Positions 25,252 through 33,117 of a stretch of DNA of 64,000 bases are shown piece after piece. The number at the start of each line of letters is the position of its first letter. Position 1 is the stretch's first letter. The position numbers and the translations under genes are program-made. Source of the DNA: Sulfitobacter guttiformis (lineage in GTDB: Bacteria; Pseudomonadota; Alphaproteobacteria; Rhodobacterales; Rhodobacteraceae); assembly GCF_003610455.1 (NCBI RefSeq), contig NZ_RAQK01000001.1, positions 2,356,001-2,420,000 of the forward strand. The letters run 5' to 3'. The notes under the pieces are model-generated. The model did not search any database, was not told the origin of the DNA, and worked only from the letters and a program-made list of their open reading frames with translations.

Positions 25252-25860
25252 TTAAACGCCGCCTTTTTCCACGGCGCGCTGAAATGCGGGGCGGGCCTCA
25301 ATGGCGTCGACGAAGGCCGCCAGTTTCGGGTATTTACCACGCCGCTCAAGCCGCATAGCGATTTGTGCAGGGAAGCTAAGCATAATGTCGGCCGCACTCA
25401 GATCATCCAGCACAAAATGGCCGGAGGGGCGCAGGATGCTTTCCATATAGGAGAAATGGTTATCCAACTCGGACTGGATACGTGGATGCAGGGGCGCCCC
25501 CGCTTCGCCCAGACGGCCCACATAGAGGTTGAGCAAAATAGGTGTCATCGCTGAACCTTCGGCGAAATGCATGGCTTCGAGGTGGCGGTTGTGCGCGGGC
25601 GTCCCTTTGGTGGGGATCATTTGCGGCGCGAATGTCGTGCAAAGAAACTCGGTGATGGCACCGCTCTCGATCACTATCTCGCCATCCAGTTCGATCATCG
25701 GGGACTTGCCCAGCGGATGAAGCGCCAGCAATTCCGGCGGTGCGAGATTCGTTTTCTCATCGCGGATGTGGGTGATGAATTCATATGGATTTCCGATCTC
25801 CTCAAGGAGCCAGAGAATACGCAGGGAGCGGGACCTGTTGAGGTGATGGAGTTTTATCAT
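25252..25860 (-). CDS. Glutathione S-transferase
   Basis: The predicted product has 202 residues. The thioredoxin-like N-terminal domain has the SRSLRILWLLEE segment with the active-site Ser and the cis-Pro loop GKSPMIELDG..VIESGAITEFL; the C-terminal helical domain has FVLDDLSAADIML. This is the bacterial GST class used in detoxification. It lies 194 bp upstream of the aldo/keto reductase and is divergent from the ectoine-synthase-like gene. Confidence 0.93.
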   Translation of the reverse strand: MIKLHHLNRSRSLRILWLLEEIGNPYEFITHIRDEKTNLAPPELLALHPLGKSPMIELDGEIVIESGAITEFLCTTFAPQMIPTKGTPAHNRHLEAMHFAEGSAMTPILLNLYVGRLGEAGAPLHPRIQSELDNHFSYMESILRPSGHFVLDDLSAADIMLSFPAQIAMRLERRGKYPKLAAFVDAIEARPAFQRAVEKGGV

Positions 25861-25934
25861 AACCCGAGCTTAGGGGGTTTGTGCAGGTCTGGAAAGCAGG
25901 GCAATGTGGGCGTGACGTAACGGGAGATCACGAG

Positions 25935-26327
25935 ATGATTATTGCAGATAAGGCCAAGCTGACCGGCACGGTTAGGGATGCAAATGGACCCGGCTGGCAG
26001 AGCTTGAGGCTGCTGGTGCGGTCGGACGGAATGGGTTTTTCGATGACGGAAACCCGCGTGTTGCCTGGCGCAGTGCTGCGCCTGCAATACAAGCACCACA
26101 TTGAGGCGTGTTATTGCATCGCAGGTGCAGGTGAGGTTGTAGAGTTGGCAACAGGCGCGGTCCACCAGATTTCGGCAGGCGTCCTTTACGCACCTGACAA
26201 GCATGACCTGCACGAGGTGCGGGTGCCTGCTGGGGGTGCTGCGCTGCATCTGATTTGTGTGTTCTCGCCGGGGTTGGAGGGGACGGAGGTACACGGGCCG
26301 GACGGGAGTTACCCCGCGCCGGTGTAA
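25935..26327 (+). CDS. Solitary ectoine synthase-like cupin (EctC)
   Basis: The predicted product has 130 residues, the normal EctC length; the ATG at 25935 gives MIIADKAKLTG. The cupin motifs fit EctC well: LQYKHHIEACYCIAGAGEV and LYAPDKHDLHEVR, then HLICVFSPGLEGTEVHGPDGSY at the end. EctC closes N-gamma-acetyl-diaminobutyrate into ectoine. Neither ectA nor ectB is in the window, so the substrate is unlikely to be made from here; solitary ectC genes are known in bacteria. It could act in reverse on imported ectoine-like compounds or on a different substrate. Family is firm, reaction is not. Confidence 0.85.
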   Translation: MIIADKAKLTGTVRDANGPGWQSLRLLVRSDGMGFSMTETRVLPGAVLRLQYKHHIEACYCIAGAGEVVELATGAVHQISAGVLYAPDKHDLHEVRVPAGGAALHLICVFSPGLEGTEVHGPDGSYPAPV

Positions 26328-26758
26328 GAGTCCCGAAGTGGTTAACGGCAAGATGTGCATATGTGTTAGACACTGGTACCCATAAGCCCTTTATATCAGC
26401 GGTGGAGGTGCATGCGACGATGCGGCCTAACGCCTGATCGCGCTTGAGAACCACCAGCGTCGATCAGTGTGGTTGGCAAGGGTGTACCAGTCTAATTTTA
26501 CGAAGGCCATCTTGTCGATTTATGCGGTATTTTCAGCGATTAGCACGACGATGATGCGCTCTCGTCGCCTGCAGGTCGAGCACCAGATAGGAGGGTAGTC
26601 GACGAAAGCGGTTTTACCGCTTTTCAAAGCGGTATTGATCAAACCCGCGGTTCGTCGCTGAAATCTTCGGTGCGGTCTAGTACGTTCAACATGGCGAAGC
26701 TGCTTGCGACGGCGGGAAAGGCGCGGCGCATCATAGCGATCTCTCTGGGGATTTGGGA
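26328..26758. other. Gene-free spacer
   Basis: About 430 bases with no supported gene. The part next to 26759 probably contains the decayed 3' continuation of the ccdA-like remnant. A compact hairpin with an extra arm lies at 26605-26633. Confidence 0.4.
26605..26633. repeat. Triple AAAGCGGT inverted/direct repeat
   Basis: AAAGCGGT (26605-26612) pairs with ACCGCTTT (26616-26623) across a 3-base loop, and AAAGCGGT recurs at 26626-26633, so two alternative 8-bp hairpins are possible. It could be a terminator or a switch-like structure, but no gene is obviously linked to it. Confidence 0.5.
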
Positions 26759-27473
26759 CTAAGGATCACAGGATGACCGATATGTCCTGAAGCCGGATTG
26801 GAACATCCTCCAGCACCCTCGCGTCAGTGATTTGGTTTGGTGGGAGTAATCCTCCGGGCCGAGAGTGATGAAAGTCACACCAAGGTTTTGCTCTGATTGC
26901 TCTGCCAGAACGCGAAGCAGATTTGCACGTTTGCGGATGGCCTCCTGCACGCCCATGCCCACGCCGTTGATCAACGTTGAGACCCCGAGTGCGAAGGCAG
27001 ACATGGCACGCTTTACATAAGCAAGGCTTTTCCTTGGGAGGCCAGTTCGATAGCAGCGCCCAGTGTGCGACCGGTACAAGGTGGCCTAGCTTCTCCCCTC
27101 AGTAAGCCTCCGATGAACTGTTCTTTTAGGCCGGAGGCATCAAGCGTGCTCATCTTTGCGTCAGCAGTGCTGGCGATACCTGCGGTCACAATCTCTTATC
27201 TTCGCGCAAACAGTGGTCCCACAAGGATCGCTCCGAAGAGGAACATTATAATGCCATGACCCGTGCAGCGGGCATCTTGCGTCAGGCCGATGCCAGCGTC
27301 AAACGCTGCGACGAGCACGCTGAAAGTGACGAACGATACACGTATTCTCACCGCTAGGGCGACGGACCCGAAGATGCCTGCGTTGAGCCCACGACCAGAA
27401 CGATTGTCAGGACCGGCAGAACACAGGGACTGAAATGTGTGAGCATGCCTGCAAGATATGCAAAGAAAAATCC
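26759..27473 (-). pseudogene. Decayed ccdA-like gene
   Basis: Read on the minus strand in shifting frames, this region follows a CcdA-family cytochrome c biogenesis (thiol-disulfide electron carrier) membrane protein: FFAYLAGMLTHFSPCVLPVLTIVL at the start with the conserved Pro-Cys, then a VALAV..VSFVTF helix, a FGAILVGPLF helix, and PPCTGRTLGAAIELASQGKALL matching the second Cys region. A last piece (FALGVSTLINGVGMG) is in a third frame. At least two frame changes and two in-frame stops (one just before the first block, others later) make it non-functional. Alignment is from memory of the family. Confidence 0.65.
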
Positions 27474-27574
27474 CGTCTACAAGGCATGCGGCCTAAGGTC
27501 CGACCGGGAACTAGACATGTGGTTCATCGCTGTTAACAAAGCTGTTAGGCGCGTTGAATGTCCGCATAACGACA

Positions 27575-27602
27575 AAAGGCCCCACCATTTGGCAGGGCCT
27601 TT
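27575..27602 (-). terminator. Rho-independent terminator
   Basis: AAAGGCCC and GGGCCTTT form an 8-bp stem around a 12-base loop, 24 bases after the BMP gene ends; in minus-strand direction the stem is followed by TTT. Confidence 0.8.
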
Positions 27603-27625
27603 ATCGCATTTTGGTCTAGTGCCGC

Positions 27626-28720
27626 TTATTGTGGAATTTCGCCCTCGATGCCTTCGACATAGAAATTCATGCCGGCCAGTGTGCCGTCATCTGCTGTCTC
27701 GCCTTCGGCAAGAAACACGCTTCCATCTTGCTTGTTCAGCGGTCCGGTGAAGGCGTGATAGGAGCCGTCAGCGAGTGACGCCTTGAGGGCCAGTGCCTGC
27801 TCCTTGATCTCTGCTGGAACAGCGTCGGAAATCTCGCCGATGCCGACCATACCAGCGCCGATGCCATCCCATGTGTCCGTTGATGTCCACGTGCCGTCTT
27901 TGACTGCTTTTACACGGGCGATATAGTAAGGTGCCCAGTCGTCAATGATCGAGGACACGCGGGGCGTCGGGGCATATTGCGACATATCGGAGGCCTGACC
28001 GAAGGTGATCACATTGCCCGCTTCCTGTGCAGCGGCCTGTGGCGCGGTTGAGTCAGTGTGCTGCAGAACAACGTCTGCCCCTTGCTCGATCAGGACCTTC
28101 GCTGCGTCCGCTTCTTTCGCAGGGTCGAACCATGTGTAAGCCCATACAATTTTAAACTGCACGTCGGGATTAACTTTGCGGGCGTGGATGAAGGCGGAGT
28201 TGATCCCGCGAATAACTTCGGGAATCGGATAGGAGCCGATGTAGCCGACGATGTTCGACTTTGTCATGGAACCTGCGATATGCCCCTGAATGGCGCGTCC
28301 CTCGTAGAAGCGCGCTGAGTAGGTCGACACATTGTCGGCGCGCTTGTACCCGGTGGCGTGCTCGAATTTCACGTCGGGGAACTTCGCTGCAACGTTGATC
28401 GTCGGGTCCATGTAACCGAACGAGGTGGTGAAGATCAGATCGGCGCCATCAAGGGCCATCTGTGTCATTACACGTTCGGAGTCCGGGCCCTCTGCCACGC
28501 TCTCGACGTATACTGTCTCGACGCTGTCGCCGAACTCTGCTTCGACGGCGAGGCGCCCTTTGTCGTGCTCGTAGGTCCAGCCACCGTCACCGATGGGACC
28601 CACGTAGACAAAGCCTACTTTGGTTTTTGCATGGGCATCGGCAAAAGCGGCTGGCGCGATGCCCGCAACCAGTGCAGTGCCGAGCAGCAGCTTGGCTGCA
28701 GCGCGTTTTGTATATGTCAT
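27626..28720 (-). CDS. BMP-family ABC transporter substrate-binding protein
   Basis: The predicted product has 364 residues; the ATG at 28720 follows GGGGAG and begins MTYTKRAAAKLLL with a signal peptide ending AFA. The mature chain has the BMP (basic membrane protein/PnrA) signature: VGFVYVGPIGDGGWTYEHDKG, FATSFGYMDPT-like segment, NVSTYSARFYEGRAIQGHIAG and GADVVLQHTDSTAPQ. BMP proteins bind nucleosides or purines in the periplasm for an ABC importer. It is the last gene of the xdhABC-ABC transporter operon. Confidence 0.92.
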   Translation of the reverse strand: MTYTKRAAAKLLLGTALVAGIAPAAFADAHAKTKVGFVYVGPIGDGGWTYEHDKGRLAVEAEFGDSVETVYVESVAEGPDSERVMTQMALDGADLIFTTSFGYMDPTINVAAKFPDVKFEHATGYKRADNVSTYSARFYEGRAIQGHIAGSMTKSNIVGYIGSYPIPEVIRGINSAFIHARKVNPDVQFKIVWAYTWFDPAKEADAAKVLIEQGADVVLQHTDSTAPQAAAQEAGNVITFGQASDMSQYAPTPRVSSIIDDWAPYYIARVKAVKDGTWTSTDTWDGIGAGMVGIGEISDAVPAEIKEQALALKASLADGSYHAFTGPLNKQDGSVFLAEGETADDGTLAGMNFYVEGIEGEIPQ

Positions 28721-28760
28721 TTCAGAAGTCTCCCCAGAGTTTATGTAATGCAGATCTGCC

Positions 28761-29681
28761 TCAGGAAGAGGCATGGAATATCCGTCCCAGCGAACCCGGT
28801 GCGGCGCTTTTAGTGCGCGACAGAAACACGAGAACGATGATGGTGATAACGTAAGGCGACATTGCCAGATATTCGACGGGAATGGCAACGCCTGCGCCCT
28901 GTAGATTGAGCTGTAATTGAACAAGACCGCCAAAAAGATAGGCACCTGCCAGCACGCGTAAGGGGCGCCATGAGGCAAATACTACCAGCGCGAGTGCAAT
29001 CCACCCGATCCCAGCCGTCATCCCTTCGGTCCATTGTGGCACACGAATTAAGCTTATGTATGCGCCGCCGACCCCTGCACAGGCCCCGCCGAACATAATC
29101 GCCAATGTGCGGATCCGCTTTACCTTGAATCCCAGCGCGTGGGCGGCATCGTGATTTTCACCAACCGCGCGCAGGGTCAGACCGATGCGAGTAAATTTGA
29201 GCACGGCCCAAACAACAAGCACCAGCATCAGGCCGAAGTAGACTATGATATCATGGCTGAGCAGGATCGGCCCTATGTAGGGGATCTCCCCCAACGGGCC
29301 AAAGTCTACATCCGCAAGACGCGGCGGTTTGATCCCAACATAGCTTTGACCCAAGAGTGCTGAAAACCCCAAGCCAAACAACGTGAGTGCAAGGCCAGAC
29401 GCTACCTGATTTGCGAGCATCACTTGCGTGAGAAAGGCAAACAACAGGCTCAGCACCGCTCCGCCTACCGCCGCTGCAGCAAAGCCCAGCAGGGGCGAGC
29501 CGGTCTCGACGGCAGTGGCAAAACCGCAGATCGCGCCCATGATCATCATGCCTTCAACCCCGAGGTTGAGCACACCCGTCCGCTCCACCACCAGTTCCCC
29601 GATGGCGGCAAAGATGAGCGGGGTTGCGGCAACAAAAAAACCGGCAATGAACAGGACGGGATTGATTGCAGACAGATCCAT
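28761..29681 (-). CDS. ABC transporter permease, BMP-type
   Basis: The predicted product has 306 residues with about eight hydrophobic helices and the EAA-like segment GENHDAAHALGFKVKRIRTLAIMFGGA typical of branched-chain/BMP-family permeases. The family signature ERTGVLNLGVEGMMIMGA is near residue 34. The upstream permease's stop and this gene's ATG overlap as TAATG, a tight coupling. It is the second of two permeases forming the channel of the importer. Confidence 0.92.
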   Translation of the reverse strand: MDLSAINPVLFIAGFFVAATPLIFAAIGELVVERTGVLNLGVEGMMIMGAICGFATAVETGSPLLGFAAAAVGGAVLSLLFAFLTQVMLANQVASGLALTLFGLGFSALLGQSYVGIKPPRLADVDFGPLGEIPYIGPILLSHDIIVYFGLMLVLVVWAVLKFTRIGLTLRAVGENHDAAHALGFKVKRIRTLAIMFGGACAGVGGAYISLIRVPQWTEGMTAGIGWIALALVVFASWRPLRVLAGAYLFGGLVQLQLNLQGAGVAIPVEYLAMSPYVITIIVLVFLSRTKSAAPGSLGRIFHASS

Positions 29682-30763
29682 TATACCACCGCCGTCCGGC
29701 CAAATTTCAGCCGGTAATTTGTGAACAGATCAAAGGCGAGCAGGAAAAACAGCAGCATTCCCTGAAACACCTGAATGGCGGCTGCCGGCAGCCCCAGCTT
29801 GGATTGTGCGATGTCGCCCCCGATATAAGTCAGCGCCATTAACCCGCCCGCCAGCAAGATACCGACCGGATGCAAGCGACCCAAAAAAGCTACGATAATC
29901 GCGGTAAACCCGTAGCCTACGTTGAAATCAATTGTCACCTGACCTGCTGGCCCCGACACCTCGAACATGCCGGCAAGCCCTGCAAGCAGCCCTGACATGC
30001 CAAGGCAGAACAGCACGAGCCGCGCAGGATTTACACCTGAAAAGGCCGCCGCACGCGGTGCATCTCCGGTTACTCGAATGGCAAATCCCGTTCGATGGCG
30101 CGCCAGCAGGACATAGGCAAATATAACTGCAATAAAGGCTGCAACGACGCCCCAGTGCATGCCGGTGCCTGTTATTAGCTCCGCATTATGAGCGCTTGAA
30201 TACTGCTGCAAATTACGCGAGCCTGGAAATCCGAATCCTTCAGGGTTTTTGAGTAACCCCAAAGACATAGATGCCAGAAACTGCTCTGCTACATAGACCA
30301 GCATCAAAGACACCAGTATCTCGTTGGTCCCGAATTTGACCTTGAGCACCGCAGGGATCATCGCCCAGATCCAGCCGCCAAATGCCCCCGAAATGACCAT
30401 GAGCGGAAATACAAGTGCGCTTTCTGTCGGATAAAACGCCAGCCCTGCACCAGCGCCGAACAGTGCACCCATGATATACTGTCCCTCCGCGCCGATATTC
30501 CAGATACCAGCCTTGAACCCAAGGCTCAGGCCAATCGCAATCAGAACCAATGGAGCCCCTTTGATTAAAAGCTGTGGACGGTAAAAAAACGCGAACTCCC
30601 CGAATAACGGTTCCCAAAAGATCGTGGCGATCGCCTCGAGCGGGTCTTTCCCCAGCGCCGCAAACAACAATCCGCCAAACACCATTGTCGCCAGCACTGC
30701 CAACGCAGGTGCCGCCAACGAGAAAGCTCTGCTCGGTTCGGGCCGCTTTACCAATGCAATCAT
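29681..30763 (-). CDS. ABC transporter permease, BMP-type
   Basis: The predicted product has 360 residues with about nine hydrophobic helices. It carries GIWNIGAEGQYIMGALFGAG, a segment shared by the larger permease of BMP-type systems. Its last base overlaps the start of the second permease. It lies 60 bp downstream of the ATPase gene. Together they import the substrate captured by the BMP protein, probably a purine given the xdh genes. Confidence 0.92.
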   Translation of the reverse strand: MIALVKRPEPSRAFSLAAPALAVLATMVFGGLLFAALGKDPLEAIATIFWEPLFGEFAFFYRPQLLIKGAPLVLIAIGLSLGFKAGIWNIGAEGQYIMGALFGAGAGLAFYPTESALVFPLMVISGAFGGWIWAMIPAVLKVKFGTNEILVSLMLVYVAEQFLASMSLGLLKNPEGFGFPGSRNLQQYSSAHNAELITGTGMHWGVVAAFIAVIFAYVLLARHRTGFAIRVTGDAPRAAAFSGVNPARLVLFCLGMSGLLAGLAGMFEVSGPAGQVTIDFNVGYGFTAIIVAFLGRLHPVGILLAGGLMALTYIGGDIAQSKLGLPAAAIQVFQGMLLFFLLAFDLFTNYRLKFGRTAVV

Positions 30764-30823
30764 GCGCCGATCCCCGCCATGGACTGCTTCTTCATTTTTC
30801 TGGCAAACTGAATTTTCGAATGC

Positions 30824-32341
30824 TCAAACATGGGCAACCTCCATATCATGCGCACCACCCATCATTAGTCCGATTTCCTCCACTGAAATTCCATGCGCCA
30901 GACGTGGGGCGGTGAGACGCCCTTCGTTCAGCGCAGCAAACCTGTCGGAGATCTCCATCAACTCATCCAGATCCTGCGAGATCACAATCAACGCAGCACC
31001 ATTGCGCACCAGATCAAGCAGCGCTTGGCGTATGTCCGCCGCAGCAGAGGCATCGACGCCCCATGTCGGCTGGTTCACGACCAATACATCAGGGTTTTGC
31101 ATTACCTCGCGGCCAATCACGAATTTCTGGAGGTTCCCGCCTGATAGGGAACGCGCAGCAGCACCCGGTCCAGGAGTGCGGACGTCAAAGCGCTTGATGA
31201 CCGCTTCCGCAAATGATTTTGCTGCAGCCCAGTCGAGAAATCCGCGCTTTTCGAGGCCCATACGTCCGGCCCCTGTCAGCATTGCATTCTCGGTAAGGGA
31301 CATGTCGGGTGCCGCCGCATGGCCCATTCGCTCTTCCGGTGCGGCGAGCAGCCCGCGCATTCGTCGGGCGGTCGGGCCCAAAGGCCCGATATCCTCACCT
31401 TTGTAATCTATCATTCCCCGTTTAACGGGTCGTTCACCTGAAAGCGCTGCCAGCAGCTCGTCCTGACCATTGCCTGCGACGCCTCCGATCCCGAGGACCT
31501 CACCTGCGCGCAGCTCAAGCGAAATATCCTTGAGGGCCATGCCAAAGGCATTTGGCGCTGGGGCGGCGAGAGCGGTGAGAGACAAAACAATGTCACCGGC
31601 AGTTTGTACCGCACGTGTCGGCGTTTGCAGCAGTTTGCCGACCATCATTTCGGCCATGGCGCTGGCCGTGGTATCGCGGGGCGTACATTCGCCCACCACC
31701 TTGCCCAGCCGCAGAATGGTCGCGTGATCGCACAACGTTCTGATCTCTTCGAGCTTGTGCGATATATAAAGAATGGCGGTGCCCTCGGCGCTAAGTTTGC
31801 GCAAGGTTTTAAACAAGATCTCGACCTCTTGCGGGGTCAGTACCGATGTAGGCTCGTCCATGATCAGCAGTTTGGGTTGTTGTAGCAGGCAGCGGATAAT
31901 TTCGACACGTTGGCGCTCTCCAGCTGACAGGTCCCCCACAATACGGTCGGGCGACAGGGGCAAGCCGTAAGCCTCCGACACTTCTGTAATCTGCGCGGAC
32001 AGGGCGCCCAGCTTTGGCGCGCTCTCCATTCCGAGGGCAATATTTTCAGCCACCGTCATGGCGTCGAAAAGGGAAAAATGCTGGAATACCATCCCGACTC
32101 CTGCTGCGCGGGCAGCGCGCGGCTCGGATGGCGCAAAAGGCGCACCGTTCATTTTCATCCTGCCGCTATCGGGCTTGATCAGCCCGTAAATCATTTTGAC
32201 TAATGTCGATTTTCCCGCACCGTTTTCGCCTAGCAAGGCATGTACCTGACCGGTGCCGATCTCAAGCGACACGGAATCGTTTGCGACTACGCCAGGGTAG
32301 GCTTTGGTCAGATCAGTAAGCGAGAGCAGTGGCTCGGTCAT
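30824..32341 (-). CDS. ABC transporter ATP-binding protein with two NBDs
   Basis: The predicted product has 505 residues with tandem nucleotide-binding domains. The first has Walker A GENGAGKST (near 40), the signature DLSAGERQRVEI and Walker B KLLIMDEPTS. The second has a degenerate Walker A (GVAGNGQDELL), a signature SLSGGNLQKFVIG and VLVVNQPTWGVD, where Gln replaces the usual catalytic Glu; this is normal for the second half of this family. Its start overlaps the end of xdhC by 4 bp. Confidence 0.93.
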   Translation of the reverse strand: MTEPLLSLTDLTKAYPGVVANDSVSLEIGTGQVHALLGENGAGKSTLVKMIYGLIKPDSGRMKMNGAPFAPSEPRAARAAGVGMVFQHFSLFDAMTVAENIALGMESAPKLGALSAQITEVSEAYGLPLSPDRIVGDLSAGERQRVEIIRCLLQQPKLLIMDEPTSVLTPQEVEILFKTLRKLSAEGTAILYISHKLEEIRTLCDHATILRLGKVVGECTPRDTTASAMAEMMVGKLLQTPTRAVQTAGDIVLSLTALAAPAPNAFGMALKDISLELRAGEVLGIGGVAGNGQDELLAALSGERPVKRGMIDYKGEDIGPLGPTARRMRGLLAAPEERMGHAAAPDMSLTENAMLTGAGRMGLEKRGFLDWAAAKSFAEAVIKRFDVRTPGPGAAARSLSGGNLQKFVIGREVMQNPDVLVVNQPTWGVDASAAADIRQALLDLVRNGAALIVISQDLDELMEISDRFAALNEGRLTAPRLAHGISVEEIGLMMGGAHDMEVAHV

Positions 32342-33117
32342 GCGGAAACCTTGGATTGGGTGGTGTAGAGTAATGCGCGCAAGGTGCTCTGTGCAATCTC
32401 GTTAGGGTGTTTGCCAAGGGTTTTATCGCCGATGGGGCAGGTTACTGTAGAGGGATCGAGGCCCATTGCGCACAGTCGTTTGGAAAACCGTGCCCATTTG
32501 GTGGCTGAGCCGATTAACCCGATGCTGGCTGCGCCACGTTTGAGGAGGGCAGCGCAGAGCGCCAGATCAATGTCATGCGAGTAGGTGAAAATCAGGTGAT
32601 CGGCAGATGCGGGCGCGCGGGTGGCCAGCAGGGGCATATCGGCTGCGGGTGTTTTCGCGACGTGACCGGGGATATGGTCGGGAAAGCGGTCCGCGCTGCT
32701 GTCGATCCATGTGATGTTAAAGGCCTCAGGGTGCGCATGATGAATGACAGCGCGGCCCACGTGCCCTGCACCCCAGATCCAAAGGTTTCGGGGCTGGGAT
32801 GGCTTTGGCAAGGCAGCGTGGACTGTAACCTGTTGAAGTTCGGCACAAAGAGCCGGTGGTGCATAGGTATAGCGCAGGGTGACCGTGCCGCCACAGCATT
32901 GCCCGAGGTTCGGGCCGAGAGGAATTGTCTCCGATTCCTCGGCACCTTGGTCTTCGAGGATTTTACGCGCTTTCGAGATGGCGCGGTATTCAAGGGCGCC
33001 ACCGCCAATAGTGTGTTTCAGGGTCGTCGGTGTGACGATCATCGTCGTGCCAGCATCGCGCGGGGTGGACCCGCGTGTGCCGGTGATTTCGACATAGATG
33101 GTATTTCTATCAGTCAT
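32338..33117 (-). CDS. xdhC: Xanthine dehydrogenase accessory protein XdhC
   Basis: The predicted product has 259 residues. The N-terminal half has the XdhC/CoxI pattern (ITGTRGSTPRDAGTTMIV, GGGALEYRAI) and the C-terminal half a Rossmann-like segment LWIWGAGHVGRAVI. XdhC binds molybdenum cofactor and helps its sulfuration and insertion into xanthine dehydrogenase. It overlaps xdhB by 8 bp and the ATPase gene by 4 bp. Confidence 0.95.
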   Translation of the reverse strand: MTDRNTIYVEITGTRGSTPRDAGTTMIVTPTTLKHTIGGGALEYRAISKARKILEDQGAEESETIPLGPNLGQCCGGTVTLRYTYAPPALCAELQQVTVHAALPKPSQPRNLWIWGAGHVGRAVIHHAHPEAFNITWIDSSADRFPDHIPGHVAKTPAADMPLLATRAPASADHLIFTYSHDIDLALCAALLKRGAASIGLIGSATKWARFSKRLCAMGLDPSTVTCPIGDKTLGKHPNEIAQSTLRALLYTTQSKVSA

